The position numbers and the translations under genes are program-made. A stretch of DNA of 64,000 nucleotides from Paralithodes platypus (Eukaryota > Arthropoda > Malacostraca > Decapoda > Lithodidae): the NCBI GenBank assembly GCA_032716605.1, contig CM064512.1, forward strand, positions 28,148,640 through 28,212,639, read 5' to 3'. Under the pieces are notes generated by a model, which had not been told where the DNA came from, ran no database searches, and was given only the letters and a program-made list of their open reading frames with translations. Below, piece by piece: positions 19,756-30,864 of the stretch (its first letter is position 1; the number at the start of each line of letters is the position of its first letter).

Positions 19756-20874
19756 TCATCTTGGCACGAGGTCAGAGGCATTAATCCAGATGTCAAAGGA
19801 GGTAGAATATCCAACCCAATGTACAAAATATTGTTTTTCCCCTTTGCTTTTGCGGGTTCTCAGGATATTAATATCGAATGACTCGGGCAAGAAACTTGCC
19901 ACCAGTTCTGACCTGTAGAAGATGCCCTCTATGGGTTCGCCGGATAGGTCTTCCAGGTGATAGGTTTTTGGTTGATGTTGGTGTTTTATTTCTCAAATTT
20001 GGAATAGCTCATGGGTGTTCTGCTGGGTGTATCCCTTATGGAAAGCGGATGAACGAATGCTGCCCACGAGACGCACAATCTCTCCAACGGTTAGCTCGGT
20101 ACTAATGCGTCTGAGGGGTTCTGTTTTTTTTTATACATTAGATGAAATTGCCGTGCAGTGTCAGATGGTCGAGTTAAATTATGTACGATTGTGGGGGTTT
20201 GTCCCTTTTTTAGTTCCGAGTTGGGGGAATTATTGTAGGCGCTGACCATGTCCTGGAGCTGGTTAATATATCGGGGGGAATTCCGCAGTGTAATAAAGCG
20301 GTACATGCGGGATTTCAATATGCAAATGGCTCGTTCGGCGATGGAAGCTTTAATCTCACTAGAATGAACGCTATATAGCTTAATCTTGCGGGATGTTAGA
20401 TATTCCTTCACTTTTTTATTATAAAACTCGGTGCCTAGATCAGTGTTCAATTCTTCTCACACCCCTTGATTCATCAGTTTCCATAACCCTCTTAACAGCC
20501 ATTAGCATGGAAATTGTATCTTTCCTGGGACAGGGTACGACCTGCATGAAACGGGAAAAGACGTCCACGCATACTAACAGGTACGATATATTGTCGTTGT
20601 CTTTCTTTAAATGACGTACGTCGGCTAAGTCGGCAGCCATGATGATCTTGGGTTTGGGGGAGATAACTTTCTGGCGGGGGAATTTCTTCGGCTGTAGCTT
20701 ATGTAGAGTGTAGGTTTTGCTGGTCCTGAGAAACCCCGTCACATCTTGCAGTTTTATGGAAGGATCAATGTCTCGAGCCTTATCCCATAGTTTCTTTTGA
20801 GAAGACAGTCCGTATGGCTGGTCGTGACGACCGTAGAGAACATTTAATAGCTCTCGATGCTTAGAACTCGCCAT
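19756..20874 (-). pseudogene. Polinton integrase (rve family) with C-terminal chromodomain-like part
   Basis: DDE-type recombinase that joins the element to target DNA. First catalytic Asp in MAADLADV (near 20630), second in NTDLGTEF (near 20440), and Glu in SIAERA about 35 residues later. Typical integrase words (DVFSRFMQVVP, MVSAYNNSPN) are present. The C-terminal part, readable on the minus strand from about 20100 to a TGA at 19756-19758, contains GEIVRLV, YHLEDLSGEP and FVHWVGYS, the last resembling the chromodomain of Polinton integrases. The gene is broken by a frameshift near 20445-20455, another near 20090-20110 and an in-frame TGA within the C-terminal part (about 20000). The first bases overlap the end of the ATPase gene. 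Confidence 0.88.
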
Positions 20875-21520
20875 TGGAATACACGTTCACAGGGTGGTTC
20901 ACCTACTATATTTGTGCGGAATTGCAGGGCTTCGGGAGTATTTATACCTAAGTCAATGAGGAGATAGCCAAAGGGTTTAGAGAAAACGGCAGATTTGTAT
21001 ATTTCAACAAAATCGATGGCTCGGTCTTTGCCGAATATTTGCCTTCCAAGTAGTTGTATTTGCAATAAGTCACGCTGTCTCAGTAATAGGAAGTGAGAAC
21101 AGTTGAGACTAATATTCCTCGCATGTTTACCGCCCATGTACAGGTTTTGGGTTATGAAGATGCATGAAATGTTATTATGCCGACCGCGGGTAAAAGCGTC
21201 AACGACTACTTTATGCTTTACAGCTTCGATAAATAGATCGTCAAGGATGAATAAGGTTCCTCTTTGATCGTAAATATCCTCATCGCTTATAGGGTTCACT
21301 ATTTCTGGAGATACGGTTACCTTGGGTCCTATTTCTTTATAAAGCTGTAGGGGGTGCGAGGGAAGACTGCATATAATAATCTTTTTAAATTTATTATGAT
21401 GCTTGGATATAAGTTTCTTGATGAGTTCAGATTTGCCGGAATTGCTGTATCCCGCTACTATTATGCGAGCGGGATGTTTGAATATGTCGAGAGAGCATCG
21501 GAGGTAAATGCTTCCGTCAT
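20844..21520 (-). pseudogene. FtsK/HerA-type genome-packaging ATPase, start frameshifted
   Basis: Walker A (GYSNSGKSE, 21426-21452) and Walker B (LFILDD, about 21237-21255) lie in one open frame running from about 21515 to 20844, followed by a sensor-like FITQN motif. Such ATPases pump viral DNA into capsids. That frame has no ATG before Walker A. The only nearby ATG (21518-21520) is in another frame, so a one-base indel lies between it and about 21480. The end overlaps the integrase start by about 31 bases. Confidence 0.88.
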
Positions 21521-21565
21521 GTTGGTTTCTATTTAACTAATACCTTTACGAGGTTTGAATGCATA

Positions 21566-22115
21566 TGGCCGTAATATATAAAAGTCATGTGCGTTCTCAG
21601 ATGGATTACTGTTCACCTCTGTGGAGTGGAAGTGGAGTGGTTGCATTGAGGCAGTTGGACAAAATTCAAAATAAAGCTATTAGATTAATCAATAACCCTG
21701 CAATCACACAGGACCTTCCTACATTATCCATACGAAGAAACGTTGCATCCCTTGCATTATTCTACAGATATTTTCACAGCAATTGTTCCGAGGAACTTGC
21801 TTCAATTGTGCCGCCTCTCCACATCTTTCCCCGTAGAACTAGGGCAGCTGAGAGCGCCCATGAATTTACACTTTCTCCTCCACAATGCAGAACTTCTGCT
21901 TATCAAAATTCATTTATCCCTAGAACTACTACTCTTTGGAATTCACTTCCCTCGAATTGCTTTCCACAAACTTACAATCTACAAATGTTTAAATCCAGTT
22001 GTTACAAACATTTTATCAATGGAGGATGCCTTTAGGCACATGGACCTTTTTGTTTTATCTGTGTTTTTCCTTCCTCCGTTCATTGTCTCATAAAAAAAAT
22101 AAAAATAAAAATATA
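21566..22115 (+). mobile_element. 5'-truncated LINE-B insertion in the Polinton
   Basis: Almost identical to the last ~520 bp of the LINE at 58762-61598, starting at tggccgtaatatataaaag, and ending in an A-rich tail (about 22090-22112). It encodes the C-terminal ~155 residues of that reverse transcriptase protein without a break. Inserted between the ATPase start and the right TIR. The few differences from the full copy suggest recent insertion. No clear target duplication was seen. Confidence 0.88.
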
Positions 22116-22630
22116 TATGGGGTGTTTATATATGTTTTAGGGTTCACACGCGGTGGGCTGTATGACTATACAGTATATAACAGGTAGTCACATGTTCTCG
22201 CCTAGGCTAGGTTAGGTTAGGTGGTTGGAAAAAATATGATGAAAGAGAGAGAGAGAGAGACTACTGAGGGGTCGCTGTCTGACCGATATGGATAGCGATA
22301 TAGATATAGATAGTCGATTGATTTACGGGAGCAGCTGACCCAAAAGTATTTTTGGTACAGAGATGGGTGAAATCAGGTGGCTTGGTATCTTTAAATCTGA
22401 ACTCTAAGAATAGCGTGGAAAAAAATATGATGAAAGAAAGGGTCGCTGTCCGACCGATATAGATAGAGATATAGGTATAGATAGTAGATTGATTTATGGG
22501 AGCAGGTGACCCAAAAGTATTTTTGGTACGGAGATGGGTGAAATCAGGTGGCTTGGTATCTTTAAATCTGAACTCTAAGAATAGCGTGGAAAAAATATGA
22601 TGAAAGAGAGAGATACAGAGAGAGAGAAAG

Positions 22631-22682
22631 GGTTAGGCTAGGTTAGGTTAGGTTAGGTTAGGCTAGGCTAGGTTAGGTTAGG
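22631..22682 (-). repeat. (TTAGG)n telomere-like array in right TIR
   Basis: Plus strand reads ggttaggtta repeats with aggct variants, the counterpart of 6599-6664. Confidence 0.8.
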
Positions 22683-23131
22683 GAGAGAGAGAGAGAAAGG
22701 GTTAGGCTAGTTAGGTTTTTTTATTTTTTGTTTATCTTGACACTTGATCACGAATGAGGTCCAGAGGAGTGGGCGGTGCACCGTGTGTGTGTGTGTGTGT
22801 GTACAATGAGAGAGATAGAAAGACAGAGAGAGAGAGAGAGAGCGAGCGAGCAAGAAAGAGAGAGAGACGGTCATATTTAAAATAGTAAGGATGTATGAAA
22901 GTTAGCCAGTGACAGTATTTGCCTTTTATAATTCCCAAGAGGATTGATTTATCAGATGCCCTGCCCACTTAGGTAGGTCACCTTTTCCACCACTACCGGA
23001 CAACCGTCGCCATTTTGGACACTTCTCCACTCTGGAGCAGGCTCCCTCCGGTTAGGTTACCCCTAACTGGTACCCCCCTTTTTGTTCATAAACTCTAATA
23101 GCGTAAAAAACATTATGTCATTGACATTAAT

Positions 23132-23385
23132 CCATAAACTCTACAGATGTAAAAACCAAAATGGCAGAGGCATTTCACCAATAAAGTCTACGAACGTAAA
23201 AACCAAATGGCAGTTTTTTTTTCTGGCAGGGGCTTTTTCAATAAAGTCTACGAATGTAAAAACGGAAATGGCAGTTTTTTTTCTTTTCTGCCAGGGGCTT
23301 TTTCAATAAAGTCTACGGATGTAAAAACGAAAATGGCAGGGGGGGGGGGGGTATTTTAAAATAAAGTCTACGGATGTAAAAACGG
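23132..23385 (-). repeat. Subterminal repeats of the right Polinton end
   Basis: Five copies of the complement of the left-end motif (caataaagtctacggatgta type) at about 23132, 23179, 23239, 23304 and 23360, at 47-65 bp spacing. One more copy than the left end. Confidence 0.8.
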
Positions 23386-23412
23386 AAATGGCATTTTAAC
23401 TACTACTAGACT

Positions 23413-25134
23413 TTGCGACACACACGGTCATTTTAATTTCTGGAAGGGTCGGGACGGGCAGTGTGACAGTCCCTTAGTGTTACATCATTGCATTATCTCA
23501 TGTGGGCACAGCTCAGTAAGACCATCTAATCCCTTATTCATTGTGGAGCTCATACTAACGTGAATATTAATGAATATAAAATTCCACAATGGCATACACC
23601 AATTTGCTTATTGAAGTTTCGGTGTTTTCCTGTACTGAAACTGATTAAATATGTATGTAATTTCTTCTCTAACTAGGAATTTATTTGAAATCTTCAGGTC
23701 ACCGTTTATCAGAAAATCCACATTTGTTTCCCAGTCAGACTTATCTAGATTCTGTCCTATTAGTATAGAGCATGATTTGGATTTTCTTGACCGATAAGCA
23801 TCACCTTAATTCTCCAAGGTTTGTGGCATTATTTAAATTTGATAATTGATTAATTGTTCAATCAATTTAGGATTAGTTATATTAAATGAGTTATCAGCTC
23901 AGTAGCATGAGCACTTCACCTGACCTACCCTTATGCAGTAAGAACTCAACATTTCAACCTTAATTGAAAGAAGTTACCTAGAGTCAAAAATGAAACATTT
24001 AAACAAAACCAAATAAAGTAAAGCTGCCCCCCAAGCCCTGTACACAGCCTAAGATACCTCTGGGAACCGTTCACGTTATATATGCATAGCTATTGCACTG
24101 GCACACGTGAAAATGTACGCTAACGGGTATTGATATTTACAGTATATATTTTAGATTCAGAAAGCGATTTTCGTTGTGTACCCTACAAAGCCAATTCAAG
24201 TGTATCGTACAGTACGTTAGTGATATCTCCATCATGGACTGAATTTGGTTTCTACACACACAGTTTCTTCTCTATCTCTTTTCAGCATCTCTTATTTGGT
24301 AGCTTCTAAGTTACAGTCTTGACATCTAAATCCATTTGCCGTCACTGTAGTCATCAATACCAGTTCAAAATAATCCTGAAATGTTCCAAGAATAAAATTG
24401 CCAATCACACTTTGGCTTATGGTTGTGTTCGTAGGCGACTAACAAGTACACAACGCCTACATAAATAACAAGTAAGTTACTGTATGATAAACTGAAGACA
24501 GTGAACATTTACTGACGGACAACTTGGACTCTGGCAAGTGTATACAGATATTATTTCAATATATTTTCGATTCACTCCTTGAGGATCATGACGCATTTGA
24601 CAATAACTTCTGGCTATTGTAAGTTTGTAACCTTATTATAATCAGATTAGGAAGGGTATCTGGAAGTCAGAGGTTTGTTTGAGATAGTCCTTACCCTTTT
24701 AATGGTCACAGATCCTTCCTACGTTGTATATAATCGTCTTAGGAGAGCCAAAATCTATTGTCAGGTCATGATCCTCAAGGGGTATATCTGTACCATATTT
24801 CAATGTTGGCGATTGTACAATCCTGATATACTATTTATTGGGGTTGAATAGTTTATATTCGTGAAAAATTTCAATGACTAGGACAATCACGGTAACTTAT
24901 CCTAAATCTGATTGAACTAAACTAACCCAACTCTTCATCAACTAAAGTAATTTTGTATACATGTATCGGTTAGATTAGGTTGAAATAAGCTAACAATCAT
25001 TCTGGTAAAACAAAGTAGTGGGAGTGTATGAATTCGTCCATGAAACTATAGTATGTATCTGGGCACTAAGGTTGTTTACCTAAATAAGTCACCCATGCAC
25101 TACAACTTTGAATTTGCATAGCACACTTGTAAAA
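23413..25134. other. AT-rich flank, mostly unassigned
   Basis: Begins after the second agact (23408-23412). Apart from a small inverted-repeat element at 24577-24780 I recognise no gene or repeat family. Confidence 0.45.
24577..24780. repeat. Small MITE-like inverted-repeat element
   Basis: A 16-bp perfect inverted repeat (ccttgaggatcatgac at 24577-24592, complement at 24765-24780) extends inward with gaps (ttattgtca against ctattgtca). About 200 bp, non-coding. Superfamily not identified. Confidence 0.6.
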
Positions 25135-25255
25135 AAACACCATCTGAGGAGGAGCACTTTATTGACAACGTTTCGCAGATAGCTTCTTCAGGTCTGACCT
25201 GAAGAAGCTGTCTGCGAAATGTTGTCACTAATGTGCTCCTCCTCAGATGGTGTTT
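25135..25255. repeat. Near-perfect 59-bp-arm palindrome
   Basis: Arms 25135-25193 and 25197-25255 around a 3-base centre, with only a few mismatches. Each arm contains cctgaagaagct...gcgaaa-ygttgtc, a word resembling the ends of Penelope-like retroelements, which carry hammerhead ribozyme motifs (CTGANGA...GAAA core). Both core words are present, but stem I pairing is not evident. Probably two inverted copies of one terminal fragment. Confidence 0.65.
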
Positions 25256-25707
25256 TATCCATTCTGTCTACTTTTCAAGTACCGCTCAACACTTGTAAAC
25301 ATGATTTTAAGATTATATTCGCTTTCGTCTCAACAATAACAACCAAACAATATTAAAACATGCATTCCCAAGTTGTTAGCAGTTACAGGTATTCATTGAC
25401 ATTATACAATAGTAAGAAAGAGCAAGGAAGGACTAGAACAAATGAAACGAAATACATGCACCTACTGTAATGCTGTCTTCCATTCACACGGAATTTGTAA
25501 ATCTGGGAATTGGATTATTTTGGATTGAAGGTTGACGGAAAGCTCTGCGTGTAAATTCATTGTTTAACCTGTTCATTACGTCTTAATATATTTGTTCATG
25601 TCTGAGCAATACAACGAAATAATAATGTTTAGGACCTGGAGTAGTGATGTCAGAAAACATGTCCTTCAAAATGCACAGTGACAAGGCAACAAGCACACTG
25701 GGTCATA

Positions 25708-25920
25708 TTAACCCCTTCCGAACGATGACGTAATTATAATTATATTCTGGTTACCATTAGACGATATTTGTCAGCTTATAATCCACTTCTAAGACTCTAA
25801 GGGATTATTACGTTCTCATTAAACCCTCTGAATAACATAGGTCCTTCTTAAGTTTCATAACATCTACTAATATTAGCCAGAATCACAGGTAAAAAGGTGT
25901 CATCGTGCTGAAGGGACTAA
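25708..25920. mobile_element. piggyBac-like MITE, copy 1
   Basis: Starts TTAACCCCTTCCGAACGATGA and ends in the diverged complement ...TCGTGCTGAAGGGACTAA. TTAA plus CCC/GGG ends are typical of piggyBac-type elements. About 210 bp, non-coding. Related to the two copies that follow. Confidence 0.6.
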
Positions 25921-26000
25921 ATGTATTTTCAAGACATCATAAACACTGCCTATAATAATGTTTACCATTGATAATCCCATGACTGGAAAACCGGACTGTG

Positions 26001-26211
26001 TTAACCCATTATGTACCGGTGACGTCCTTTTCATTATATTCTGGTATCTAGTAGACGAGTTTATTCACTTTAAAAAAGGACTCCAGCAATTAACAAGTTT
26101 CGAGCTATCTCACTTATCCTTATTCCTACCACAGATCATTTTTAAACTGCACAGAATCGTCTGAATATAGCTAGACTGATTTAATATAGACGTCGCCGGT
26201 ACAGGGGTTAA
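26001..26211. mobile_element. piggyBac-like MITE, copy 2
   Basis: TTAA target site at each end (26001-26004 and 26208-26211). The left end CCCATTATGTACCGGTGACG and the right end form inverted repeats (CCGGTACAGGGG on the right). About 210 bp, non-coding. Confidence 0.75.
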
Positions 26212-26598
26212 CAAGGTAATAGCTTCACTATCATGTTACAAATACTCAGACAAGGTAAATTGTTATTAAGACTTTCAAAACAAAATGTGCAATACCAGTT
26301 TTCTAAAATGTATAAGCCTACCAATTGTGTTACAATCGATGTGTGTTATGTTAATCACAGTTACATTAGCATAACTCAAGTTAGAACATTTTAGAATAAA
26401 GCATGATCTCCACTGACGTGTTCTCTTGTGTTTAAAATATTTAAGTGAAAGCAAACGAAACCACTATAGTTTGATAACTTTCCATAAGATATATTCATTA
26501 CTAGTATGATCAGTAGGCTGGCATTAATTGGTATATACAAATGTATTACAGGTACAGTTTCTAGACAGCAGTGATTGTGTATACACTTATAGAGTTAT

Positions 26599-26788
26599 CT
26601 AACCCATAATGTACCGGTGACGTCCTTTTCATTATAGTGTGATTTCATAAGTTTATGAAGAACCTCTAACCATGAACAGGGTACAAACTATCATAATTAA
26701 TCATTTTAGACAATATAAAGCTGAATACAATCGTCTAATAGTTGCCAGATTATAATGAAAAGGACGTGACCGGTACAGAGTGGGTTAA
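26599..26788. mobile_element. piggyBac-like MITE, copy 3
   Basis: A ~37-bp inverted repeat (taacccataatgtaccggtg... and its complement ending tggGTTAA), the best-preserved termini of the three. The left TTAA has become CTAA. About 190 bp, non-coding. Confidence 0.8.
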
Positions 26789-26905
26789 TAGATAATACAC
26801 AAATGTCTTCCAATATAGTGTAGGCCTATATATATGCAGGGGCAGCATCCACACCATCACCCTCCCTGGCGATTATATTCCTTTAACGGGATATTTTGTT
26901 TTACT

Positions 26906-27150
26906 GGACCCCCTTCTCTCTCATGTTTAACACCATTAGGTTTGCGATTGTAAAACCGTTTGTGCCATTTAGGTGTCTATTTTGTTTTTTCTTGGCGAGC
27001 GATAGCCAGCCTGTAATCTAGGACAAACCGTCCTTTGGCTATGACATTTTTCTACCGAGAAATGTACGCATTTATCTCGAAGGGAGTCTTGGGGTTATTT
27101 TTTTAAAGCTTGATAGTGGCCTTGGGAAGAAACTAAACATTATAAATACA
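26906..27150 (+). repeat. Dispersed repeat R1, copy 1
   Basis: Starts ggacccccttctc, contains a gccagcctgtaat / aaatgta-type middle and ends ggaagaaactaaac followed by an A/T-rich tail. Other copies are at 29358, 41105, 44838 and 63668, with a fragment near 28878. Non-coding SINE- or MITE-like family; type not determined. Confidence 0.7.
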
Positions 27151-27639
27151 TGGATATATACATGAACACATACATACACATCTCCCTTTGAGGCAGATAA
27201 TGAGATCCCCAACAGGTGGTTAGAACCGGAGAGCCGCGTGGTTTTAGAGGTCGTTTGGTCCAGGGGAAGTAAACAAGATGCCTTATAGGTCACAGGCAAT
27301 GACGGCTTGATGGTAATTACGTGATTAAGCCAAGATAACGTCCTGGTAGTTAACTTCTTAACTACTGTCACCATTAGCCTGTTTCATCTGGGAGAATCAA
27401 GGTAATTCTCGTCAAGGATTTCTAGATATCTGATTTGCGTTATTTCTCGCGTACTCTGGAACATTAAGAGTAGTTCAAGTAATGTGTCACTTAGTTAATC
27501 ATGTATACCTTGTATTTCTTTGTAACGTATGATTTACTTATTTTATCAATGGGTATTCATATATATATATATACTGTATAATTATACTGTATATATATAT
27601 GTATATATACTGTATATATATATATATAATTTGTGTTTT

Positions 27640-28860
27640 TTTTTGGTGTTTTTTTTTATGTGAGGGAGACAAATGTCAGAAATGCCTGTAGCGAGTGCCT
27701 CCCCCGGTGTTGAAAGAGTGACAGGGCCAAAATCAAGGGATGTTCGAGGCAAAATGTCAGGAAACACGGAGTTTTATGCAATGTTTGTCATAGGAAGAGG
27801 AAAACACTGATTCTGGGAGAGAGTTCCAGAGGTCAGCTGTTGAATAGAAGAAACACAGAGAAAAACGTTTCACTCTCGGGTTGGAGAGTTGCACAGAGTA
27901 TGGGTGGGATTGTGTTGCAAGACGGGTGCTATGTATTCTATGCAGAGGGGGTGGTATACACTGATAGAGCTCTAAGGAACACTGATTATTGTAATAGCGG
28001 TAGAATAGCGAGAGATGCAACATTATGGCGAAGAGAGAGAGACTGCCGAGAATTGGTGAGTGGGCGTGATTTAATGAGATGAAAGGCTTTCTTTTCGACT
28101 TTGTCTAGAAGTACTGTGTGAGAGGATCCTCCACACACGTGTGAACAGGGGTAAATAACCCCTGGAGGCAGGTGAGCACACCCAGCTTCTGGGAAGCTGT
28201 TTTAGCTAGAGTGGTAATATGTTCTTTCCAAGAGAGATCAGAAGAAAAAGAGACATCAAGAATATTAAGAGAAGATGAAGGGTTAATTTGTATGTTGTTG
28301 AAGAGTAGGTCATAGATTTCTGGAAGGGGGTGACAAGTAGACATATGGAGAAAGTGAGTTTTGGAATTATTGAAAGTGACAAGGTTATCTCTGCCCCAAT
28401 TATAGATAGTAGAGAGATCAGAAGATAGGTGCTTTATGGCCTCCTTATGTTAGTTTTGGAGTTCCTGCAGTGAATGCTGTTGTGGAAGGCTAGTTCAATA
28501 GTGTAATGTACAGTTGTCAGCATATGAGTGAATGGAGCTGGAGATGCAGTTGAAAATGTCGTTAATTAATAATAGGAAGATCATTCGATATAGGACAGAA
28601 CCTTGAATAACACTGGAGTTGATAGGTTGAGAAAGTTAACGGTGGCCGTCCACAATTGCAGCGATGGAACAGCCGGAAAGGAAATTAGAGACAAAGGCAC
28701 AGATGGAGGGATAGAAACCGTAGGATGGTAGTTTGGAAATAAGGGATTTATGCCAGGCTCTATCGAAGGCTTTCGATATATCTAGCGCAACAGAAAAAGT
28801 TTCACCGAAGTCCCGAATAGAGGATGACCAAGAGTTAGTAACATAGAAAGATTACCTCTA
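27640..28860 (-). pseudogene. Decayed LINE-C copy (reverse transcriptase C-terminal half)
   Basis: Minus-strand translation in pieces gives LDISKAFDRAWH (about 28770), a SYADN variant of the RT active-site YADD (about 28520), SLNILDVSFSSDLSWKEH (about 28260) and a C-terminal LYQCIPPPLHR block (about 27950). It is similar to, but diverged from, LINE-B at 58762-61598. Many stops and frameshifts. The 3' end near 27640 has a T-rich (A-tail) tract and matches the fragments at 7203 and 29720. Confidence 0.78.
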
Positions 28861-28874
28861 ATTTTAGGAGGAAC

Positions 28875-28920
28875 CAACCTTTGGCCGGGATTATTTACTA
28901 CCGAAAAATGTATTTAATGA
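28875..28920 (+). repeat. R1 repeat fragment
   Basis: Short match to the R1 centre (ttggccgggat ... ctaccgaaaaatgta) beside the LINE-C remnant. Confidence 0.4.
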
Positions 28921-29357
28921 TTTAAGTTATAGTAATCGATTCAGAAACTTTGATTTAACACTTTGACACTTTCTCTTGAGGAACTCAGACCAGCTCGTTA
29001 ACTCTCCAAGTATATGTGCATCGCCTACGGTTATTACAAGGGACTGGAGTTCTCGAAAAATGGCTCCAGTCCTGACGCAAATCTTGACACACAGTGTGCT
29101 GGCTTAATAAGTCCAGAAGGGTTGATAGCCTCTGAAGTACTATTTTAATAAACTATTTTAACTAAGGGTTATTATTCAGAAGTGTATCAGTTACTTGTGC
29201 ACACAATCATGTATCCTTCCAGGGCAGAATTAACAATCTGAAATATTTATTGAATCTTGAATTTGGAATAAGGTAGGATTAAGTCACAATGTGCATGACT
29301 GCTAGGTGTATTTCCTGTCGCTCATCTTTACTGAAGAGGAAGGTAGTTGCTTTTTCT

Positions 29358-29655
29358 GGACCCCCTTCTCCCTCATGTTTAGTCCCATTAGTGTTTTAAG
29401 ACGTTCTCCCCTTTAGTTTGTCGATTTTAAAAGCTGTCGCCTCATTTCTTGTCAATATTAATACCTTTCGTGCTATTTAGGTGTCGATTTATTTGTTCAA
29501 GGCGATCGATAGCTATCCTAAAATTTTGGAGGACGGATCGGACCATATTTCTACCGAAAAATTTACAATCAAATCTCGAAGGGGGATCTTTATGTTGTTT
29601 ATAAGCTTGATGGAGGCCTAGTATAGGGAGTGAGCTAAAATATAAATAATTAATA
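29358..29655 (+). repeat. Dispersed repeat R1, copy 2
   Basis: Begins ggacccccttctccctcatgt, with the ctaccgaaaaattt block near 29550 and the gagtgagctaaaat end. Same orientation as copy 1 and, like it, followed by a LINE-C 3' end. Confidence 0.7.
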
Positions 29656-29719
29656 AATAAATATATAAACAAATAACACCTACCCCCTTATAAACATATA
29701 ATTTGCATGCGAAAAAGTT

Positions 29720-30030
29720 ACTTTTTTTATGTGAGTGAGGGAGATAAAAGGCAGGAGTACCTGTAGCGAGTGCCTCCCCCAGATTTGAAAGAGTGGCAGA
29801 GCCAAAATCAAGGGACATTCGAGCCAAAATGCCTGAACACACGGAGTTTGAAGCAATTTAAGTCATAGGAAGTGGGAAAGACTGATTCTGGGAGAGAGTT
29901 CCAGAGCTCTGCTGTTGAATAGAAGAACGACTGAGAATAACGTGTCACTCTTGGGTTGGAGAGTTGCACAGAGTAGGGGTGGGATTGTGTTGCAGGACGG
30001 GTACTACGTACCCTATGTAGATCTAGGAGG
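29720..30030 (-). mobile_element. LINE-C 3' fragment
   Basis: A T7 tract at about 29720 followed by ~300 bp matching the 3' part of the LINE at 27640-28860 (aatcaagggacattcgagcc, then ttctgggagagagttccaga). 5'-truncated and non-functional. Confidence 0.75.
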
Positions 30031-30505
30031 TGGTAATCTTTTCCAAAAATGAAATGCCTGCACTAGCGAACTAAGACTACTCATCAGTGTTAGTGAGGTA
30101 CTTTTCCACAGAGGGATACTCTGTTATTCAATATGTTATCCAAAATACTGTTGAATGTATAATATTATACTACTGATATGAACATAAACAGTTATTCCCA
30201 GCTAATGAGAATGGCTATGTTCACCGTTAAACCATTTGTTCTAATCCCTCAGAAGTGCCGAATTATTAAATAGTTCCCTGTTTTCCAGCTAAAGTCTCTC
30301 CAATCTCCCGGGAATTCCGTTCTCCTAATTTGTCTTCAGGTCTATTTTATCTAGAGCGTCCCACATCCTTTATTCTAGTGCAAATTCAATTAACTTCTAC
30401 AATTTCCCTTAATTGCAGTTTGTCGACGTGAAATTAAGTTTCTGGAAGATAATCTCTGCTCTCAATGTGGTACTCATGTTTATTTTGATGCATGCAATGA
30501 TATAT

Positions 30506-30864
30506 TTACTGGTATCACACATTTAATATAGGCAGTGACGCAATGTATTCCCTTGCTTGTGTTTACTTTATTATATCTACAATTGTATGTGTTCCATGTG
30601 GTATTTTATAGCTCTTAATGTTCTGATATCACCTATCACATTATCATTACTAAAACTTATCTAGATTAATTAATATATATGGAATAATAAAGAACAGTAT
30701 ATTTCATTCATACGATAATGTGATAATCTACAGTGATAATCGAACCTTAAGAGCTATAAAATACCACATGGAACACATACAATTGTAGATATAATAAAGT
30801 AAACACAAGCAAGGGAATAGATTCCGTCACTGCCTATTTTAAATGTGTGATACCGGTAAGTAAA
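30506..30864. repeat. Foldback element with ~115-bp inverted arms
   Basis: Arms 30506-30618 and 30747-30864 are nearly identical complements (tattcccttgcttgtgttta and neighbours), separated by about 130 bp of AT-rich sequence. A diverged third piece lies at about 30945-31020 (cgcttgtgtttactttatga). Non-coding; a MITE-type element is likely. Confidence 0.8.

Larger units (their letters stand above)
5930..23407. mobile_element. Polinton/Maverick transposon, 17.5 kb
   Basis: Boundaries are set by inverted termini starting AGTAGTAGTT on the left and its complement on the right, the AG...CT ends known for Polintons, flanked by a 5-bp direct repeat agact. Polintons normally make 6-bp duplications; here only five bases match. 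Between ~1.1 kb terminal inverted repeats lie the diagnostic genes: protein-primed type DNA polymerase B, retroviral-like integrase, FtsK/HerA-type ATPase, adenain-type protease, and double- and single-jelly-roll capsid proteins. Length is in the usual 15-20 kb range. Pol and a spliced gene are on the plus strand; all morphogenesis genes are on the minus strand, so the two halves are convergent. Several genes are broken, and two LINE fragments are inserted (7203-7374, 21566-22115), so this copy is probably inactive. Confidence 0.93.
22235..23407 (-). repeat. Right terminal inverted repeat of the Polinton
   Basis: Reverse complement of 5930-7050 with small indels, including the duplicated ~165 bp unit, the telomere-like array (22631-22682) and CT/GA tracts. 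It differs by one extra subterminal repeat and a G12 run at 23340-23351. Confidence 0.9.

Noticed and set aside
19381..19881. 166-codon plus-strand frame
   Set aside because: Antisense to the integrase C-terminus and its downstream spacer; the minus strand carries the recognisable chromodomain-like words.
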